Source: Rhizobium rhizoryzae (lineage in GTDB: Bacteria; Pseudomonadota; Alphaproteobacteria; Rhizobiales; Rhizobiaceae). Taken from it: a stretch of 64,000 nucleotides of DNA. Shown piece after piece: positions 9,631 through 18,505 of this stretch (its first letter is position 1; each line of letters begins with the position of its first letter). The notes below the pieces were generated by a model, which did no database searches, was not told the origin of the DNA, and worked only from the letters and a program-made list of their open reading frames with translations. The translations under genes and the position numbers were made by a program. The DNA lies in the NCBI RefSeq assembly GCF_011046895.1, contig NZ_CP049250.1, forward strand, positions 1,896,501 to 1,960,500. Direction: 5' to 3'.

Positions 9631-9998
9631 GCTTGACCCCGATCTGTGCCCACCTGAACATCCGTCAGGGTCAGCCGTGCGATAACCCTCAAGAGGATGT
9701 GGCGACAGTTACATCCTGACGTTTTATTCAGATATGTGCCTGCGAGGTAACCGAAAGCTTAAAGCCCCTCCACAACAATTAGGGGTTTAGTTTTTCATGC
9801 ATAAAGTGATATATTGTTATTTTCTAATATTAATGTAGCTAAATCAATAGGTAGGTCGGCCGTCGCACCGACGCAGCCGCAACGCCCATGCATTCGCCTC
9901 TCTCGTCATAAAGTATAACAAGCGTCAAAACTTCGGCTGCCGACTAAAATGTAAGGCGATCCGGCGGAGGTTTGCGCCGCCGTACCGACGGATCCGCC
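9631..9998. other. Intergenic region with two hairpins
   Basis: No gene is visible in these 368 bases. A stem-loop with arms AAAGCCCCT and AGGGGTTT (9759-9786) is followed on the plus strand by a T-rich run, and is complementary enough to act in either direction. A second imperfect hairpin at about 9954-10002 abuts the stop of rpoH and could be its terminator, although its T-run is weak. The stretch 9786-9850 is AT-rich and may hold the promoter of the chemoreceptor gene. Confidence 0.4.
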
Positions 9999-10901
9999 TT
10001 ACGCGTCAACGACGCGCAAGGCCTTCGCAGCAGCCAGAGCTTCCTTCTGGACGGCTTCCTGCACCTTTTCAAAGGCGCGGACTTCGATCTGACGCACGCG
10101 TTCGCGGCTGATATCGAACTCGGCTGAGAGCTCTTCCAGCGTTACCGGGTCTTCCGACAGACGTCGCGCTTCGAAGATCCGGCGTTCCCGCTCATTGAGC
10201 ACGCTGAGCGCCCGTTCCAACATGCGGCGTCGCGTTTCCAGCTCGTCCTGCTCGATCAGAACGTCTTCCTGGCTATCGTGGTCGTCGACCAGCCAATCCT
10301 GCCACTGACCCGATTCACCTTCCGTCGCGCGAATGGGCGCGTTCAATGAGGCATCGCCGGTCAGGCGACGGTTCATCGAAATCACTTCCTCTTCTGAGAC
10401 ATTCAGCTTCGTCGCAATCTCGCGGACCTGTTCCGGCTTCAGATCACCCTCGTCGATTGCCTGAATACGACCCTTCAGGCGGCGCAGGTTAAAAAACAGA
10501 CGCTTTTGATTGGCGGTCGTACCCATCTTGACGAGTGACCAGGAGCGCAGGATGTATTCCTGGATGGAGGCCTTGATCCACCACATTGCATAGGTCGCCA
10601 GACGGAAACCGCGCTCGGGATCGAACTTCTTGACCGCCTGCATCAGGCCGACATTACCTTCAGAGACGACTTCGCCGATCGGCAGGCCGTAGCCGCGATA
10701 GCCCATGGCAATTTTCGCCACGAGTCTCAAATGCGAAGTCACCAGTTGATGTGCGGCGTCGCGATCCCCATGTTCATTATACCGCTTGGCAAGCATGTAT
10801 TCCTGCTGCGGTTCCAGCATCGGGAATTTGCGGATTTCGTCCAGATAGCGGTTCAGACCAGCTTCGCCGGCTGTAATGGACGGAAGTGTGTTGCGGGCCA
10901 T
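9999..10901 (-). CDS. rpoH: RNA polymerase sigma-32 (heat-shock) factor
   Basis: A 300-residue group-3 sigma factor. Region 2 is seen at GEVVSEGNVGLMQAVKKFDP and LATYAMWWIKASIQEYIL. The RpoH box that distinguishes sigma-32, around QKRLFFNLRRLK, follows. Region 4 with its helix-turn-helix is LEELSAEFDISRERVRQIEV near the C-terminus. It directs transcription of chaperone and protease genes after heat or other protein-folding stress. The start at 10901 (MARNTLPS) has a strong AAAGGGG ribosome-binding site, and the longer in-frame extension to 11027 looks untranslated. Rhizobia often carry two rpoH genes, and the length and sequence here look like the main rpoH1 type, though that is a judgement. 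Confidence 0.95.
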   Translation of the reverse strand: MARNTLPSITAGEAGLNRYLDEIRKFPMLEPQQEYMLAKRYNEHGDRDAAHQLVTSHLRLVAKIAMGYRGYGLPIGEVVSEGNVGLMQAVKKFDPERGFRLATYAMWWIKASIQEYILRSWSLVKMGTTANQKRLFFNLRRLKGRIQAIDEGDLKPEQVREIATKLNVSEEEVISMNRRLTGDASLNAPIRATEGESGQWQDWLVDDHDSQEDVLIEQDELETRRRMLERALSVLNERERRIFEARRLSEDPVTLEELSAEFDISRERVRQIEVRAFEKVQEAVQKEALAAAKALRVVDA

Positions 10902-11189
10902 AGAGCACCCCTTTCTTCGTTTCCGGCTCCCTGGAAGCGTCTGCCGCTGGCGAGCCTGTGCGGCGCGAGTCTTGGCGACCTCGCACCGAGCCACGTGACA
11001 GATAAGTATTGGATTTGCACCGTTCAAGCCTGTCCTTAGCTAGATACGCTGTGGAATCTGGCTGGATCATGACATGTTGATCGGCGGTATCGATTTCCCG
11101 CGCAGAGCTACCGATCAACTTCAGACGCGCCAAACCTGCCCGGCGCACTTCATAAACACCCGAGGCAGCAGAATGTTGCGGTTTGCATC

Positions 11190-12218
11190 TTATTCTGCGC
11201 GAAGAGCGTCCAGAAGCACGTCGAAATCCTCTGGCATCGGTGCCTCGAATTCCATGATTTCGCCCGTGCGCGGATGTTCGAAGGCGAGCAGATAGGCGTG
11301 CAGTGCCTGCCTGCGAAAGCCGTTCACCGCCTCGCGCGCCGCATCCGGCAGGCGGTTGGCCTTGGTCTTGAAGGCTGCGCCGTAATCCGGATCTCCGATC
11401 AGCGGATGACCGATATGGGCCATGTGAACACGGATCTGATGAGTGCGGCCGGTTTCCAGCCGGCATTCCACCAGAGCCGCCAGAGCCGTGGAATCCTCCC
11501 GCTCGTGAAAACGTTCCACCACCTCGTAGTGCGTGATGGCCTCACGCGCATCCATGCTCTCCTCGCGTTTCACGCTGCGCTTGGTGCGGTCGGCCGTCGA
11601 GCGGCCAAGCGGTGCATCGATCGTGCCGCGCAATTGCTGCGGACGCCCCCAGACGAGGGCAAGATAGGCGCGCTCCAGATCGCCCGTGCGACCGTGATCG
11701 GCAAACTGGTCCGCCAGATGGCGATGTGCCATATCGTTCTTCGCAACGACCATGACGCCGCTCGTATCCTTGTCGAGACGATGCACGATGCCCGGTCGCT
11801 TGACGCCACCAATGCCCGAAAGACTGTCGCCGCAATGGTGGATCAGGGCGTTGACCAGCGTACCGGTCCAATTTCCGGCACCCGGATGCACCACCAGTCC
11901 GGCTGGCTTTGCGATCACGATCAGGTCATCGTCTTCGTAAAGAACCTCGAGCGGAATATCCTCGCCCTTCGGCTCCGGATCTTCCGGCTCCGGGGCCTCG
12001 ATTTCGACAACCATGCCCGGATGAACCTTTTTTTTCGGCTCAAGGCAGGGCTTGGCATCAATGTACACCGCACCTTGCTCGATCAGCGACTTGATGCGAT
12101 TGCGGGAAAACTCACCCTCCAGAACACCGGTCAGCCACGAATCCAGCCGCCCTTCGGCATCTTCTCCGGCAGTCAGCACTTTCCTTGGCGTCTCGCCTTG
12201 ATTAAAGGGGTCGTTCAT
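11190..12218 (-). CDS. rluD: Ribosomal large-subunit pseudouridine synthase, RluD/RluA family
   Basis: A 342-residue RNA-modifying enzyme that converts specific 23S rRNA uridines to pseudouridine. An N-terminal S4 RNA-binding domain (about residues 20-80: LDSWLTG, RNRIKSLIEQGAVYI) precedes the catalytic domain. The signature HRLDKDTSGVMVVAK carries the catalytic Asp, and GRTHQIRVHMAHIGHPLIGD is the conserved second block. I chose MNDPFNQGE at 12218, since the longer reading to 12290 would run into the divergent gene at 12261. It lies upstream of rpoH on the same strand, with about 290 bases between them. RluD rather than RluC is the closer match by the S4 domain and overall length. Confidence 0.92.
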   Translation of the reverse strand: MNDPFNQGETPRKVLTAGEDAEGRLDSWLTGVLEGEFSRNRIKSLIEQGAVYIDAKPCLEPKKKVHPGMVVEIEAPEPEDPEPKGEDIPLEVLYEDDDLIVIAKPAGLVVHPGAGNWTGTLVNALIHHCGDSLSGIGGVKRPGIVHRLDKDTSGVMVVAKNDMAHRHLADQFADHGRTGDLERAYLALVWGRPQQLRGTIDAPLGRSTADRTKRSVKREESMDAREAITHYEVVERFHEREDSTALAALVECRLETGRTHQIRVHMAHIGHPLIGDPDYGAAFKTKANRLPDAAREAVNGFRRQALHAYLLAFEHPRTGEIMEFEAPMPEDFDVLLDALRAE

Positions 12219-12260
12219 TTCTTTGTTTCCGATGACATTGACAGCAAGGGCGCCTGACTG

Positions 12261-12644
12261 ATGGCCAATCATGATACCGAGCACCAGCAAGACGACGAGC
12301 CGCTCGATCCGGTGATGGAAAACGTTCGGCGGAAGATGGTTCGTCTGCAGATCGTCTCAAGCGGCATCATAATCGTCAGCCTTATGGCCGTGTTGTTCGC
12401 GGTTGTCTATAAGGTGAAGAACCGGCCTGAACCGGAAAAACTGGCAGCGCCTGCCGGGTTCGCGGTACCCGCCGACCAGCCGCTTTCCGCACGCGCCGCC
12501 TTGCCGCAGGGTTTCGAGATCCAGTCCGTTTCCAGTTCCGGCAGCCAGATCCTGTTCTGGGGCAGCCTGAAGGGTGAGCGCAAGGCGCTGATCTTCGATC
12601 TGTCCGTTGGCCGGATCGTAGCGGATGTGACGGTCACCAACTGA
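12261..12644 (+). CDS. DUF6476-type small membrane protein
   Basis: A 127-residue conserved hypothetical of alphaproteobacteria. An acidic N-terminal tail (EHQQDDEPLDP) is followed by one transmembrane helix at about residues 33-52 (SSGIIIVSLMAVLFAVVYKV) and then by a periplasmic part of about 75 residues with an ILFWGSLKGERKALIFDL core. It is divergent from rluD, with 42 bases between the starts, and its stop lies two bases before the start of the RNA methyltransferase gene, so those two are almost surely co-transcribed. Function unknown. Confidence 0.8.
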   Translation: MANHDTEHQQDDEPLDPVMENVRRKMVRLQIVSSGIIIVSLMAVLFAVVYKVKNRPEPEKLAAPAGFAVPADQPLSARAALPQGFEIQSVSSSGSQILFWGSLKGERKALIFDLSVGRIVADVTVTN

Positions 12645-12646
12645 CC

Positions 12647-13489
12647 ATGCGTGACACTGCCCGCCAGATCATCCGCATAAACGATCCGCATGATCCGCGT
12701 ATCGCCGAGTTTCGCGATATTCGCGAGCGGGATCTGGTTGGCCGTCACGGGCAGTTCATAGCGGAAGGTACGGTCGTGCTACGCATGCTGGCTGCCGCCC
12801 ACGTGTCAGCCAAGGCACGCTTTCGTGCGGAGACGCTTCTGCTGCTGGAGAACCGCCTGGAGGGTCTCGGTGAGATTCTTGCGGCGTTTCCCGCCGAAGT
12901 CCCGGTCTATGTCGCCTCCGCTGCGGTTCTCGATCAGATCGCAGGCTTTCACCTTCACCGCGGCGTTCTGGCGCTCGGTTCCCGTATGCTGGAGCAGGGT
13001 GCGGACGCGCTTTTGAACGCGCTGCCGGAAAAGGCCTTGGTCGGCGTTTGTTGCGGCATTTCCAACCATGACAACATAGGATCGATCTTCCGCAACGCTG
13101 CGGCCTTTGGAGTGAGTGCGCTGCTTCTGGACGAAACCTGCTGTGATCCGCTCTATCGCAAGGCCTTGCGGGTCTCTGTCGGCTCCGTCCTATCTGTACC
13201 GTTTGCACGCGGTGGTGCGGCGCTTTCGCTGCTGGAAACCGTGGATCGAGCGGGCTTTGCGATTTTCGGGCTTTCGCCACGTGGCGAGATCGATATCCGG
13301 AACGTCCCAAAGGGCAACCGCGTTGCACTGGTGACCGGGACTGAGGGAGAGGGGCTGCCTGCCCACATCATGGAGCGCTTCCAGACAGCCCGTATTCCGC
13401 AAATGCCGCAGCTGGACAGCCTCAATGCAGCAACAGCTACCGGTATCGCGCTTTATGAAATGGCGCGCGGCCAGGACTTGCTCGGCTGA
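12647..13489 (+). CDS. TrmH/SpoU-family RNA 2'-O-methyltransferase
   Basis: A 280-residue SPOUT-class enzyme that methylates ribose 2'-OH groups in tRNA or rRNA using S-adenosylmethionine. The three SPOUT motifs are visible: NHDNIGSIFRNAAAFG (residues about 140-155), VALVTGTEGEGLP (about 227-239) and IPQMPQLDSLNAATATGIALYEMAR at the C-terminus, which form the trefoil knot and cofactor pocket. The N-terminal 100 residues match the substrate-binding extension of RlmB/TrmH-like proteins. It follows the DUF6476 gene with a 2-base gap. The exact RNA target is not determinable here. Confidence 0.9.
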   Translation: MRDTARQIIRINDPHDPRIAEFRDIRERDLVGRHGQFIAEGTVVLRMLAAAHVSAKARFRAETLLLLENRLEGLGEILAAFPAEVPVYVASAAVLDQIAGFHLHRGVLALGSRMLEQGADALLNALPEKALVGVCCGISNHDNIGSIFRNAAAFGVSALLLDETCCDPLYRKALRVSVGSVLSVPFARGGAALSLLETVDRAGFAIFGLSPRGEIDIRNVPKGNRVALVTGTEGEGLPAHIMERFQTARIPQMPQLDSLNAATATGIALYEMARGQDLLG

Positions 13490-13493
13490 TCTT

Positions 13494-14675
13494 TTATTCC
13501 GCCGTCGCTGCTGGCGAGACGCGGTCGATCGCCATGGCCGCCCGTTCGGCAAGGCTCAGATCGTCGTTGTCTTCCGGCTTATCCCTGGCCGCGGCAAGCA
13601 ACGAGGCTTTCAGCTCTTCTCCATTGCCATCCTTCACAGCCGTCAGGGCAACCATATCGGCGGCGATGGCGGCAAGTTCCGCGCGAACAGCATCCTGGGC
13701 CTTCTTCGTCTTCGCCTTCGTCAATTGGGCCGTCAGTGCCGTAGAACGGCTTCGAAGATCGGTTTCGAGCGTCTGTACGGGCAACATGTTGTCTTCGTCA
13801 TCATCCGTGGTTTCGAGAAGTGCTGCCGCCGCGGCCTTCTTCGCATTGGCTGGAAGTTTCTTGCGCGGCAAGGGGTAGTTGCCCGTGACCGGCTGGACCA
13901 CCTCTGCGCTGCTACTACGCGCAGTGCGCATACGATCCAGTTCCTGTTCGCGCCACTGAAGCCGCGTTTCGAGATCCGCCTTCGCTGCGGTTTCCCTTGC
14001 CAGCTTCTTTTCCAGCCGTGCCAGTTTGCGCTCTGCTTCCTGCAAACGCATTTCGGCATCTTTTGCCCGCGTTGTCAGAAGTTTCGTGTCGATTCGAAGC
14101 GTATCGCGTTCCTCGCGCAATGCAGTGCCGCGCAGGCGGCTGCTTTCAATCTCGGTCTCACGGGCAGACAGGTCGAGGCGCAGATCATCGATTTCCGCCG
14201 TCAGACGGGTCATGCGACGCTCCAGCGCCTCGATTGTTTCGTTCCGCGCCGATACGTTCGTTTCGACCAGATGCAGCGATTCCTTCAACTGCCGAATGAA
14301 GCCTTCTTCGCGACGCAGGCGTGAGCGCAGATCGGCGGCCTCGGTGCTCATATCCTGCACCTGCATTTGCAGTTCGTGGTTGCTGGAATGCAGTTCGGAC
14401 GCTTCAGCCGCCAGCTTGTCGAACCGGATCTGCATGCCGACGGCCTTATCCCGTTCCTGCAGCAGTTCCTGCTTGGTGCGTGCGTTTTCGGCGGCGTAGA
14501 CGGCGCGCGCCATGTCCCGCTGCGCCCGCACTTCCGAGGGGCTGATGGGCATGGTGGCCTTGAGACGGTTCTCGGTATAAACGACGACGCGGCGATGGAC
14601 CGCCGGTGCCAGGATCATGACCAGCAGGACGGCGCTCAGAAAGCCGAACCCGAAGAGTAGCGCGAATTGTATCAC
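13494..14675 (-). CDS. Membrane-anchored coiled-coil protein, function unknown
   Basis: A 393-residue protein from the GTG at 14675 (VIQFALLFGFGFLSAV), which has a GGAT site upstream. A TTG at 14699 is an alternative start. One transmembrane helix at residues 3-25 is followed by about 230 residues of heptad-rich, highly charged coiled coil (for example LHSSNHELQMQVQDMSTEAA and LRREEGFIRQLKESL), then an Ala/Lys-rich linker and a short helical C-terminus. I know such proteins only as conserved hypotheticals in rhizobia. The layout suggests a cytoplasmic scaffold tethered to the inner membrane, in the manner of RmuC or EzrA, but no nuclease or other catalytic motif is visible. Confidence 0.82.
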   Translation of the reverse strand: MIQFALLFGFGFLSAVLLVMILAPAVHRRVVVYTENRLKATMPISPSEVRAQRDMARAVYAAENARTKQELLQERDKAVGMQIRFDKLAAEASELHSSNHELQMQVQDMSTEAADLRSRLRREEGFIRQLKESLHLVETNVSARNETIEALERRMTRLTAEIDDLRLDLSARETEIESSRLRGTALREERDTLRIDTKLLTTRAKDAEMRLQEAERKLARLEKKLARETAAKADLETRLQWREQELDRMRTARSSSAEVVQPVTGNYPLPRKKLPANAKKAAAAALLETTDDDEDNMLPVQTLETDLRSRSTALTAQLTKAKTKKAQDAVRAELAAIAADMVALTAVKDGNGEELKASLLAAARDKPEDNDDLSLAERAAMAIDRVSPAATAE

Positions 14676-14805
14676 GGAAGATCCAAAGCAGGCTGGCAAT
14701 TTCCGATAGTGCTAACCGATCCCATGCCGGACAGCAATATGTGCAACTGCGTTAACAGGCAGGATGGCGCGGCAAGGCGGGATAGACTGCCGCCGGCTCG
14801 CGGAA

Positions 14806-15390
14806 TCAAAAGGGATTCCATGTCGGCTGCTGCGTGAACTTCAGATAACCGACATTGACGCCAAGGCGTGCGCCAAGCCCGGTGCGGATGGGAACGAGGA
14901 CGATCTGGTCGTTGCGCAGGGCCGTCATGCCGACGCCTGCCACCACGAAGGCCGAGCCGCTGACGCCGCCAAAGCGCGCATACAGGCTCTGGATATCCGG
15001 CAGATTATAGACCAGCATCATGGTGCGGGCGCCCTGGCCGCCATAGTCCAGACCCAGAGATGGTCCCTGCCAGAAGGCCGGGTGCTGACCAGCATTCTTT
15101 GTGTAAAGCTCGCCTTCGCCATAGGTCAGGCCGGCAATGAATGCACCGGACCCTTCCTGGCCGAGGATGTAACCGTTTGGCAGACCATACTGAGAGAAGG
15201 CCTTCTCCACGACCTTGGCCAGCCCGCCGCTTGTGGAGCCGAAGAAGCCGTGTCCGGCATCGACAATTTCCTGCACCGAATATTGCGATCCCGATTGGGC
15301 CTGTGCGGGCGTGGACATGACTGAAACCAGCGTTGCGCCGAGTGTGGCGACTACGAGCCGGGCAACAGCGGAAAGTCTTCTGATGATCAT
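14806..15390 (-). CDS. DUF1134 envelope protein (EipA-like)
   Basis: A 194-residue exported protein. The signal peptide (LSAVARLVVATLGATLVSVM, cleavage near AQAQ) is followed by a DUF1134 domain that fills the rest, with features such as SGAFIAGLTYGEGELYTKNA and LGLDYGGQGARTMMLVYNLP. DUF1134 includes EipA of Brucella, a periplasmic beta-barrel protein needed for envelope integrity and reported to be under CtrA control. Its position just upstream of the chpT-ctrA block fits that link. It is divergent from chpT with 219 bases between the starts. Confidence 0.88.
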   Translation of the reverse strand: MIIRRLSAVARLVVATLGATLVSVMSTPAQAQSGSQYSVQEIVDAGHGFFGSTSGGLAKVVEKAFSQYGLPNGYILGQEGSGAFIAGLTYGEGELYTKNAGQHPAFWQGPSLGLDYGGQGARTMMLVYNLPDIQSLYARFGGVSGSAFVVAGVGMTALRNDQIVLVPIRTGLGARLGVNVGYLKFTQQPTWNPF

Positions 15391-15609
15391 GGGCCTGTCC
15401 GTTTGTTCGAAAATCGTATGCCTGGGTCACGGCTGCACTATTCTGCTGCCATCCTGTTAACAACCGGTTTACCAAAAATGGTGTCATTATGGCGGCGAAG
15501 CACCGAACCCAAGTCGAGAAGAACAGGTCCGGGCAATCTTGCAATGTCAGTCCCTCGTGATGCGCGATAGCCGCGCCTGCGAGAGCCACCGGAACAGGAA
15601 CCGAAATCC

Positions 15610-16257
15610 ATGCCGAAGAATCCGAACCTCACTCTGAGCGGTCCCGATCTGGCGGCGCTCCTGTGCAGCCGTGTCTGCCACGATGTCATTTCGCCCGTTG
15701 GCGCCATCAACAACGGTCTCGAACTGCTGGATGAAGGCGGTACCGATGCCGACGCGCTGGACCTGATCCGCACCTCCGCCCTCAATGCTTCGGTTCGCCT
15801 GAAGTTTGCCCGTCTGGCGTTTGGGGCCTCCGGTTCCGTTGGCGCTTCCATTGACACGGGTGAAGCGGAGAAAGCCGCAAAAGACTTTGCCGCGGCGGAA
15901 AAAAAGACCGAAGTGACGTGGAGCGGTCCGCGCGCCATCATTCCGAAGAACCGCGTGAAGCTGCTGCTCAACCTCTTCCTCGTGGCCTACAGCGCCATTC
16001 CGCGCGGCGGCTCGATGGACATCGTTCTGGAGGACGTTGAGACCGATCCGAAATTCTCCATCACCGTAAAGGGCCGCATGCTGCGCGTTCCCGCCAAGTA
16101 TGTGGAAATCAACTCCGGTACGCTGGAAGAGGCTGTCGATGGCCACACCATCCAGCCCTACTACACGGTACTTCTGGCCGACGAATGCGGCATGGAGCTG
16201 AAACACGTTTCCTACGAAGACCGCATCACCTTTATCGCAGAAGGTGCAGTCGTCTAA
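15610..16257 (+). CDS. chpT: Histidine phosphotransferase ChpT
   Basis: A 215-residue phosphorelay protein. It receives phosphate from the hybrid kinase CckA and passes it to CtrA and CpdR, the core of alphaproteobacterial cell-cycle control. His24 in the motif SRVCHDVISPVGAINNGLEL is the phospho-acceptor, on a two-helix dimerisation hairpin. The C-terminal 130 residues are a degenerate HATPase-like fold (for example PKNRVKLLLNLFLVAY) lacking the ATP-binding G boxes, as expected for ChpT. It is followed by a receiver-only gene and the convergent ctrA, so both ends of the relay lie within 2 kb. Confidence 0.94.
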   Translation: MPKNPNLTLSGPDLAALLCSRVCHDVISPVGAINNGLELLDEGGTDADALDLIRTSALNASVRLKFARLAFGASGSVGASIDTGEAEKAAKDFAAAEKKTEVTWSGPRAIIPKNRVKLLLNLFLVAYSAIPRGGSMDIVLEDVETDPKFSITVKGRMLRVPAKYVEINSGTLEEAVDGHTIQPYYTVLLADECGMELKHVSYEDRITFIAEGAVV

Positions 16258-16353
16258 TCACTGGTAACCTTTCATTAGCGCGAACTCTATAACCTCAACC
16301 CGCGTGCGATAACGTACGCGGGGTATGGTCCATTTGGTCCAATGGAGGGTTCG

Positions 16354-16716
16354 ATGCAGCGCCTGATGATCGCCGACAGTTCAGACATTGTTCGAACGGT
16401 TGCCAAGCGCATTCTGACCGAACTCGATTTTCTGGTGGTCGAAGCAACGTCCGGCCGCGAGGCGATGATGCGCTGCCAGGCGGAGATCCCGTCGATCCTC
16501 ATCGTGGATGCCGCACTGGATGGTGCGCTAGACCTGATTGCCGGTGTCCGTGGCCTGCCACAGGGCAAGGCGGTTCGCATCTACTACTGCGTCATCGAAG
16601 CCGATCTGAAGAAGATGATGCAAGGCAAGCGGGCTGGCGCAGACGACTTCCTGCTGAAGCCCTTCGACCGCAAGATCCTCTCTTCGGTCTTTGCCAACCT
16701 GCCCAAGGTTGCCTGA
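16354..16716 (+). CDS. Single-domain response regulator with altered active site
   Basis: A 120-residue stand-alone receiver between chpT and ctrA. The phospho-acceptor Asp52 (SILIVDAALDG) and Lys102 (FLLKPFD) are present. The acidic pair that binds magnesium is reduced to Asp8 followed by Ser9 (MIADSSDIV), and the Thr/Ser switch position appears to be Val80 or Cys79 (IYYCVIEAD). The start at 16354 has GGAGG five bases upstream. An in-frame ATG at 16342 is less likely. It is not CpdR, which has a different sequence. Its position suggests it belongs to the ChpT/CtrA phosphorelay, for instance as a phosphate sink or adaptor. Confidence 0.85.
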   Translation: MQRLMIADSSDIVRTVAKRILTELDFLVVEATSGREAMMRCQAEIPSILIVDAALDGALDLIAGVRGLPQGKAVRIYYCVIEADLKKMMQGKRAGADDFLLKPFDRKILSSVFANLPKVA

Positions 16717-16836
16717 ACGGGACTTTTTCCCAACCGATAGATCGTTGAAGCGCGAGGCAACGAGTGCCTGCCGCCAAGGCTTGCCGTGCCTTGGCGCTTG
16801 AGCCGGAATAGGATCTTCCTTGCTGGGAGAAACGGC

Positions 16837-16872
16837 AAAACGCCCGCAGCGTGAGCTCCGGGCGCTTCTTTA
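16837..16872. terminator. Bidirectional terminator between the receiver gene and ctrA
   Basis: A stem of CGCCCG (16841-16846) and CGGGCG (16859-16864) is flanked on the minus strand by TTTT and on the plus strand by a T-rich tail. It lies between two convergent genes and can stop transcription from both sides, most clearly from ctrA. Confidence 0.7.
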
Positions 16873-16897
16873 TGAAACCTGCGGGATGGCAACCGTA

Positions 16898-17599
16898 TCA
16901 GGCGGTTTCGGCGTATTCGCTGCCGTCCGGCTCGCGCAGCACATAGCCACGGCCCCAGACGGTTTCGATGTAGTTCGCCCCACCGGCGGCATTGGCCAGC
17001 TTTTTGCGCAGTTTGCAGATGAAGACGTCGATGATCTTCAGTTCCGGCTCATCCATACCGCCATACAGATGGTTCAGGAACATTTCCTTCGTCAGAGTCG
17101 TGCCCTTTCGCAGGGAAAGAAGCTCGAGCATCTGGTATTCCTTGCCAGTCAGATGGACGCGCTGTCCACCCACTTCAACCGTCTTGGCGTCGAGGTTCAC
17201 AATCAGCTCACCGGTGACGATGATCGATTGTGCATGGCCCTTCGAACGGCGGACGATGGCGTGAATACGTGCGACCAGCTCATCCTTGTGGAATGGCTTG
17301 GTCATGTAGTCGTCGGCGCCGAAACCGAGACCACGAACCTTGTCCTCGATGCCGGCCATGCCGGACAGGATGAGGATAGGTGTCTTTACCTTGGAAAGAC
17401 GAAGCGTACGAAGAACCTCGTAACCGGACATGTCCGGCAAGTTGAGATCCAAAAGAATGATATCGTAGTCGTACAGCTTGCCAAGGTCGACGCCCTCTTC
17501 CCCGAGGTCGGTCGTATAAACATTGAAGCTCTCGGACTTAAGCATCAGCTCGATGCTCTGGGCAGTCGCGCTGTCATCTTCGATGAGTAGAACCCGCAT
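16898..17599 (-). CDS. ctrA: Cell-cycle master response regulator CtrA
   Basis: A 233-residue OmpR-class response regulator that controls division, flagellar and DNA-methylation genes in alphaproteobacteria. The receiver domain (1-120) has Asp8/Asp9, phospho-acceptor Asp51 ([15 protein letters not shown]), Ser77 and Lys102-type KPFHKDEL. The winged-helix DNA-binding domain (125-225) contains [20 protein letters not shown] and [16 protein letters not shown] segments typical of CtrA. The C-terminus ends in AETA rather than the double alanine that ClpXP recognises in Caulobacter CtrA. The start has AAGGGGA upstream. The upstream region is rich in GANTC sites (see that entry). Confidence 0.97.
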   Translation of the reverse strand: MRVLLIEDDSATAQSIELMLKSESFNVYTTDLGEEGVDLGKLYDYDIILLDLNLPDMSGYEVLRTLRLSKVKTPILILSGMAGIEDKVRGLGFGADDYMTKPFHKDELVARIHAIVRRSKGHAQSIIVTGELIVNLDAKTVEVGGQRVHLTGKEYQMLELLSLRKGTTLTKEMFLNHLYGGMDEPELKIIDVFICKLRKKLANAAGGANYIETVWGRGYVLREPDGSEYAETA

Positions 17600-18040
17600 A
17601 ATTTTCCCCTTAACCGCCGCGAAGGTGTGGATTGCCCCCTAACGCGAAACGGATCCAGACGTTGCCTGATTTGGAAGCTGACACCAATTGGTTAACAAAC
17701 TCTGACTCCCTTTGGCAAGGCATAGGAATTCGTTAAACAAACTTGGTATTCGCCTGATTTCTCTCGTGAATCTGCCAGCGCCATACCTGAATCTTTTTGG
17801 GAGGAAATTCCCTTAAGTGATTCATACGACTCATCATTGTCGTCGGCCGAATTCGGCCATGGCATTTACGGACCCTTAAATGATCGTCCCTATCATTAAT
17901 GATGCCCGTAAATGAAAGGTTACCGCGCGGGAAAAATAATTAACGGCGCGGCAATTTTTATGTCCCAAGTGTTGCACTGTGGACTCAGGGTTTGAGAGTG
18001 TGAAATGGCCGGGGTCTCGCTATCCACGGGAGTATTGCGT
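17600..18040. promoter_or_regulatory. ctrA/fliJ divergent control region with five GANTC sites
   Basis: No gene is visible between the ctrA start (17599) and the FliJ-like start (18041). Five CcrM methylation sites (GANTC) occur at 17704, 17768, 17789, 17828 and 17982. About one would be expected by chance in this length. TTAA half-sites, the core of CtrA boxes, occur at 17610, 17692, 17733, 17813, 17876, 17896 and 17940, but none are spaced as TTAA-N7-TTAA. In Caulobacter the methylation state of a GANTC site tunes ctrA transcription. The same logic is plausible here. Confidence 0.6.
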
Positions 18041-18391
18041 ATGAAGACGCGTGACAGCCTTGTACGCCTGAAGGAATTTCAGGTGAATGAGAAACGCCGA
18101 CAGCTGCAACAGTTGCAGATGATGATGGCCGAATTCGAACGGATGGCGAAGGAACTGGAGCACCAGATTTCGCTGGAAGAGAAGAAATCGGGAATTTCCG
18201 ATCCGAATCACTTTGCATATCCAACATTTGCAAAGGCGGCTCGCCAGCGGGCCGATAACCTTCAGGTCTCCATCAAGGAGTTGAAGGTGCAGCAGGATGC
18301 AGCCGAACTGGCGCTTGAAGAAGCCCAGGCCGAGCATGCAAAAGCAACGGCACTGGAAGAAAGGGATGCGACGGTTCGGGCTCGCGCCTGA
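18041..18391 (+). CDS. fliJ: FliJ-like flagellar export chaperone
   Basis: A 116-residue, almost wholly helical, charged protein (KEFQVNEKRRQLQQLQMMMA and LEEAQAEHAKATALEERD) matching the size and coiled-coil nature of FliJ, the soluble stalk of the flagellar export ATPase that also escorts empty chaperones. The start at 18041 (MKTRDSLVRLKEFQ) has GGGAG 8 bases upstream, and an ATG at 18005 would add 12 unlike residues. Rhizobia commonly carry this gene divergent from ctrA, which regulates flagellar genes. Coiled-coil proteins are hard to separate by sequence alone, so the symbol rests partly on context. A terminator follows. Confidence 0.75.
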   Translation: MKTRDSLVRLKEFQVNEKRRQLQQLQMMMAEFERMAKELEHQISLEEKKSGISDPNHFAYPTFAKAARQRADNLQVSIKELKVQQDAAELALEEAQAEHAKATALEERDATVRARA

Positions 18392-18420
18392 TATCGTTTG
18401 CACCGTTCCAACAAAAAACT

Positions 18421-18457
18421 AAAGCCACGCGAGGGTAAACCTGGCGTGGGCTTTTTG
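18421..18457 (+). terminator. Terminator after the FliJ-like gene
   Basis: AAAGCCACGC (18421-18430) pairs, with one bulge, with GCGTGGGCTTT (18444-18453), followed by a run of T. It lies 30 bases past the fliJ stop. Confidence 0.8.
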
Positions 18458-18505
18458 CGTGATATGCACCTGATCAAGAGCCGGACCCTTGCCGGGCTGA
18501 CGACC

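Noticed and set aside
17600..18040. Full CtrA boxes (TTAA-N7-TTAA) in the ctrA upstream region.
   Set aside because: Seven TTAA half-sites are present but none have the 7-base spacing, so I report only GANTC sites and half-sites.
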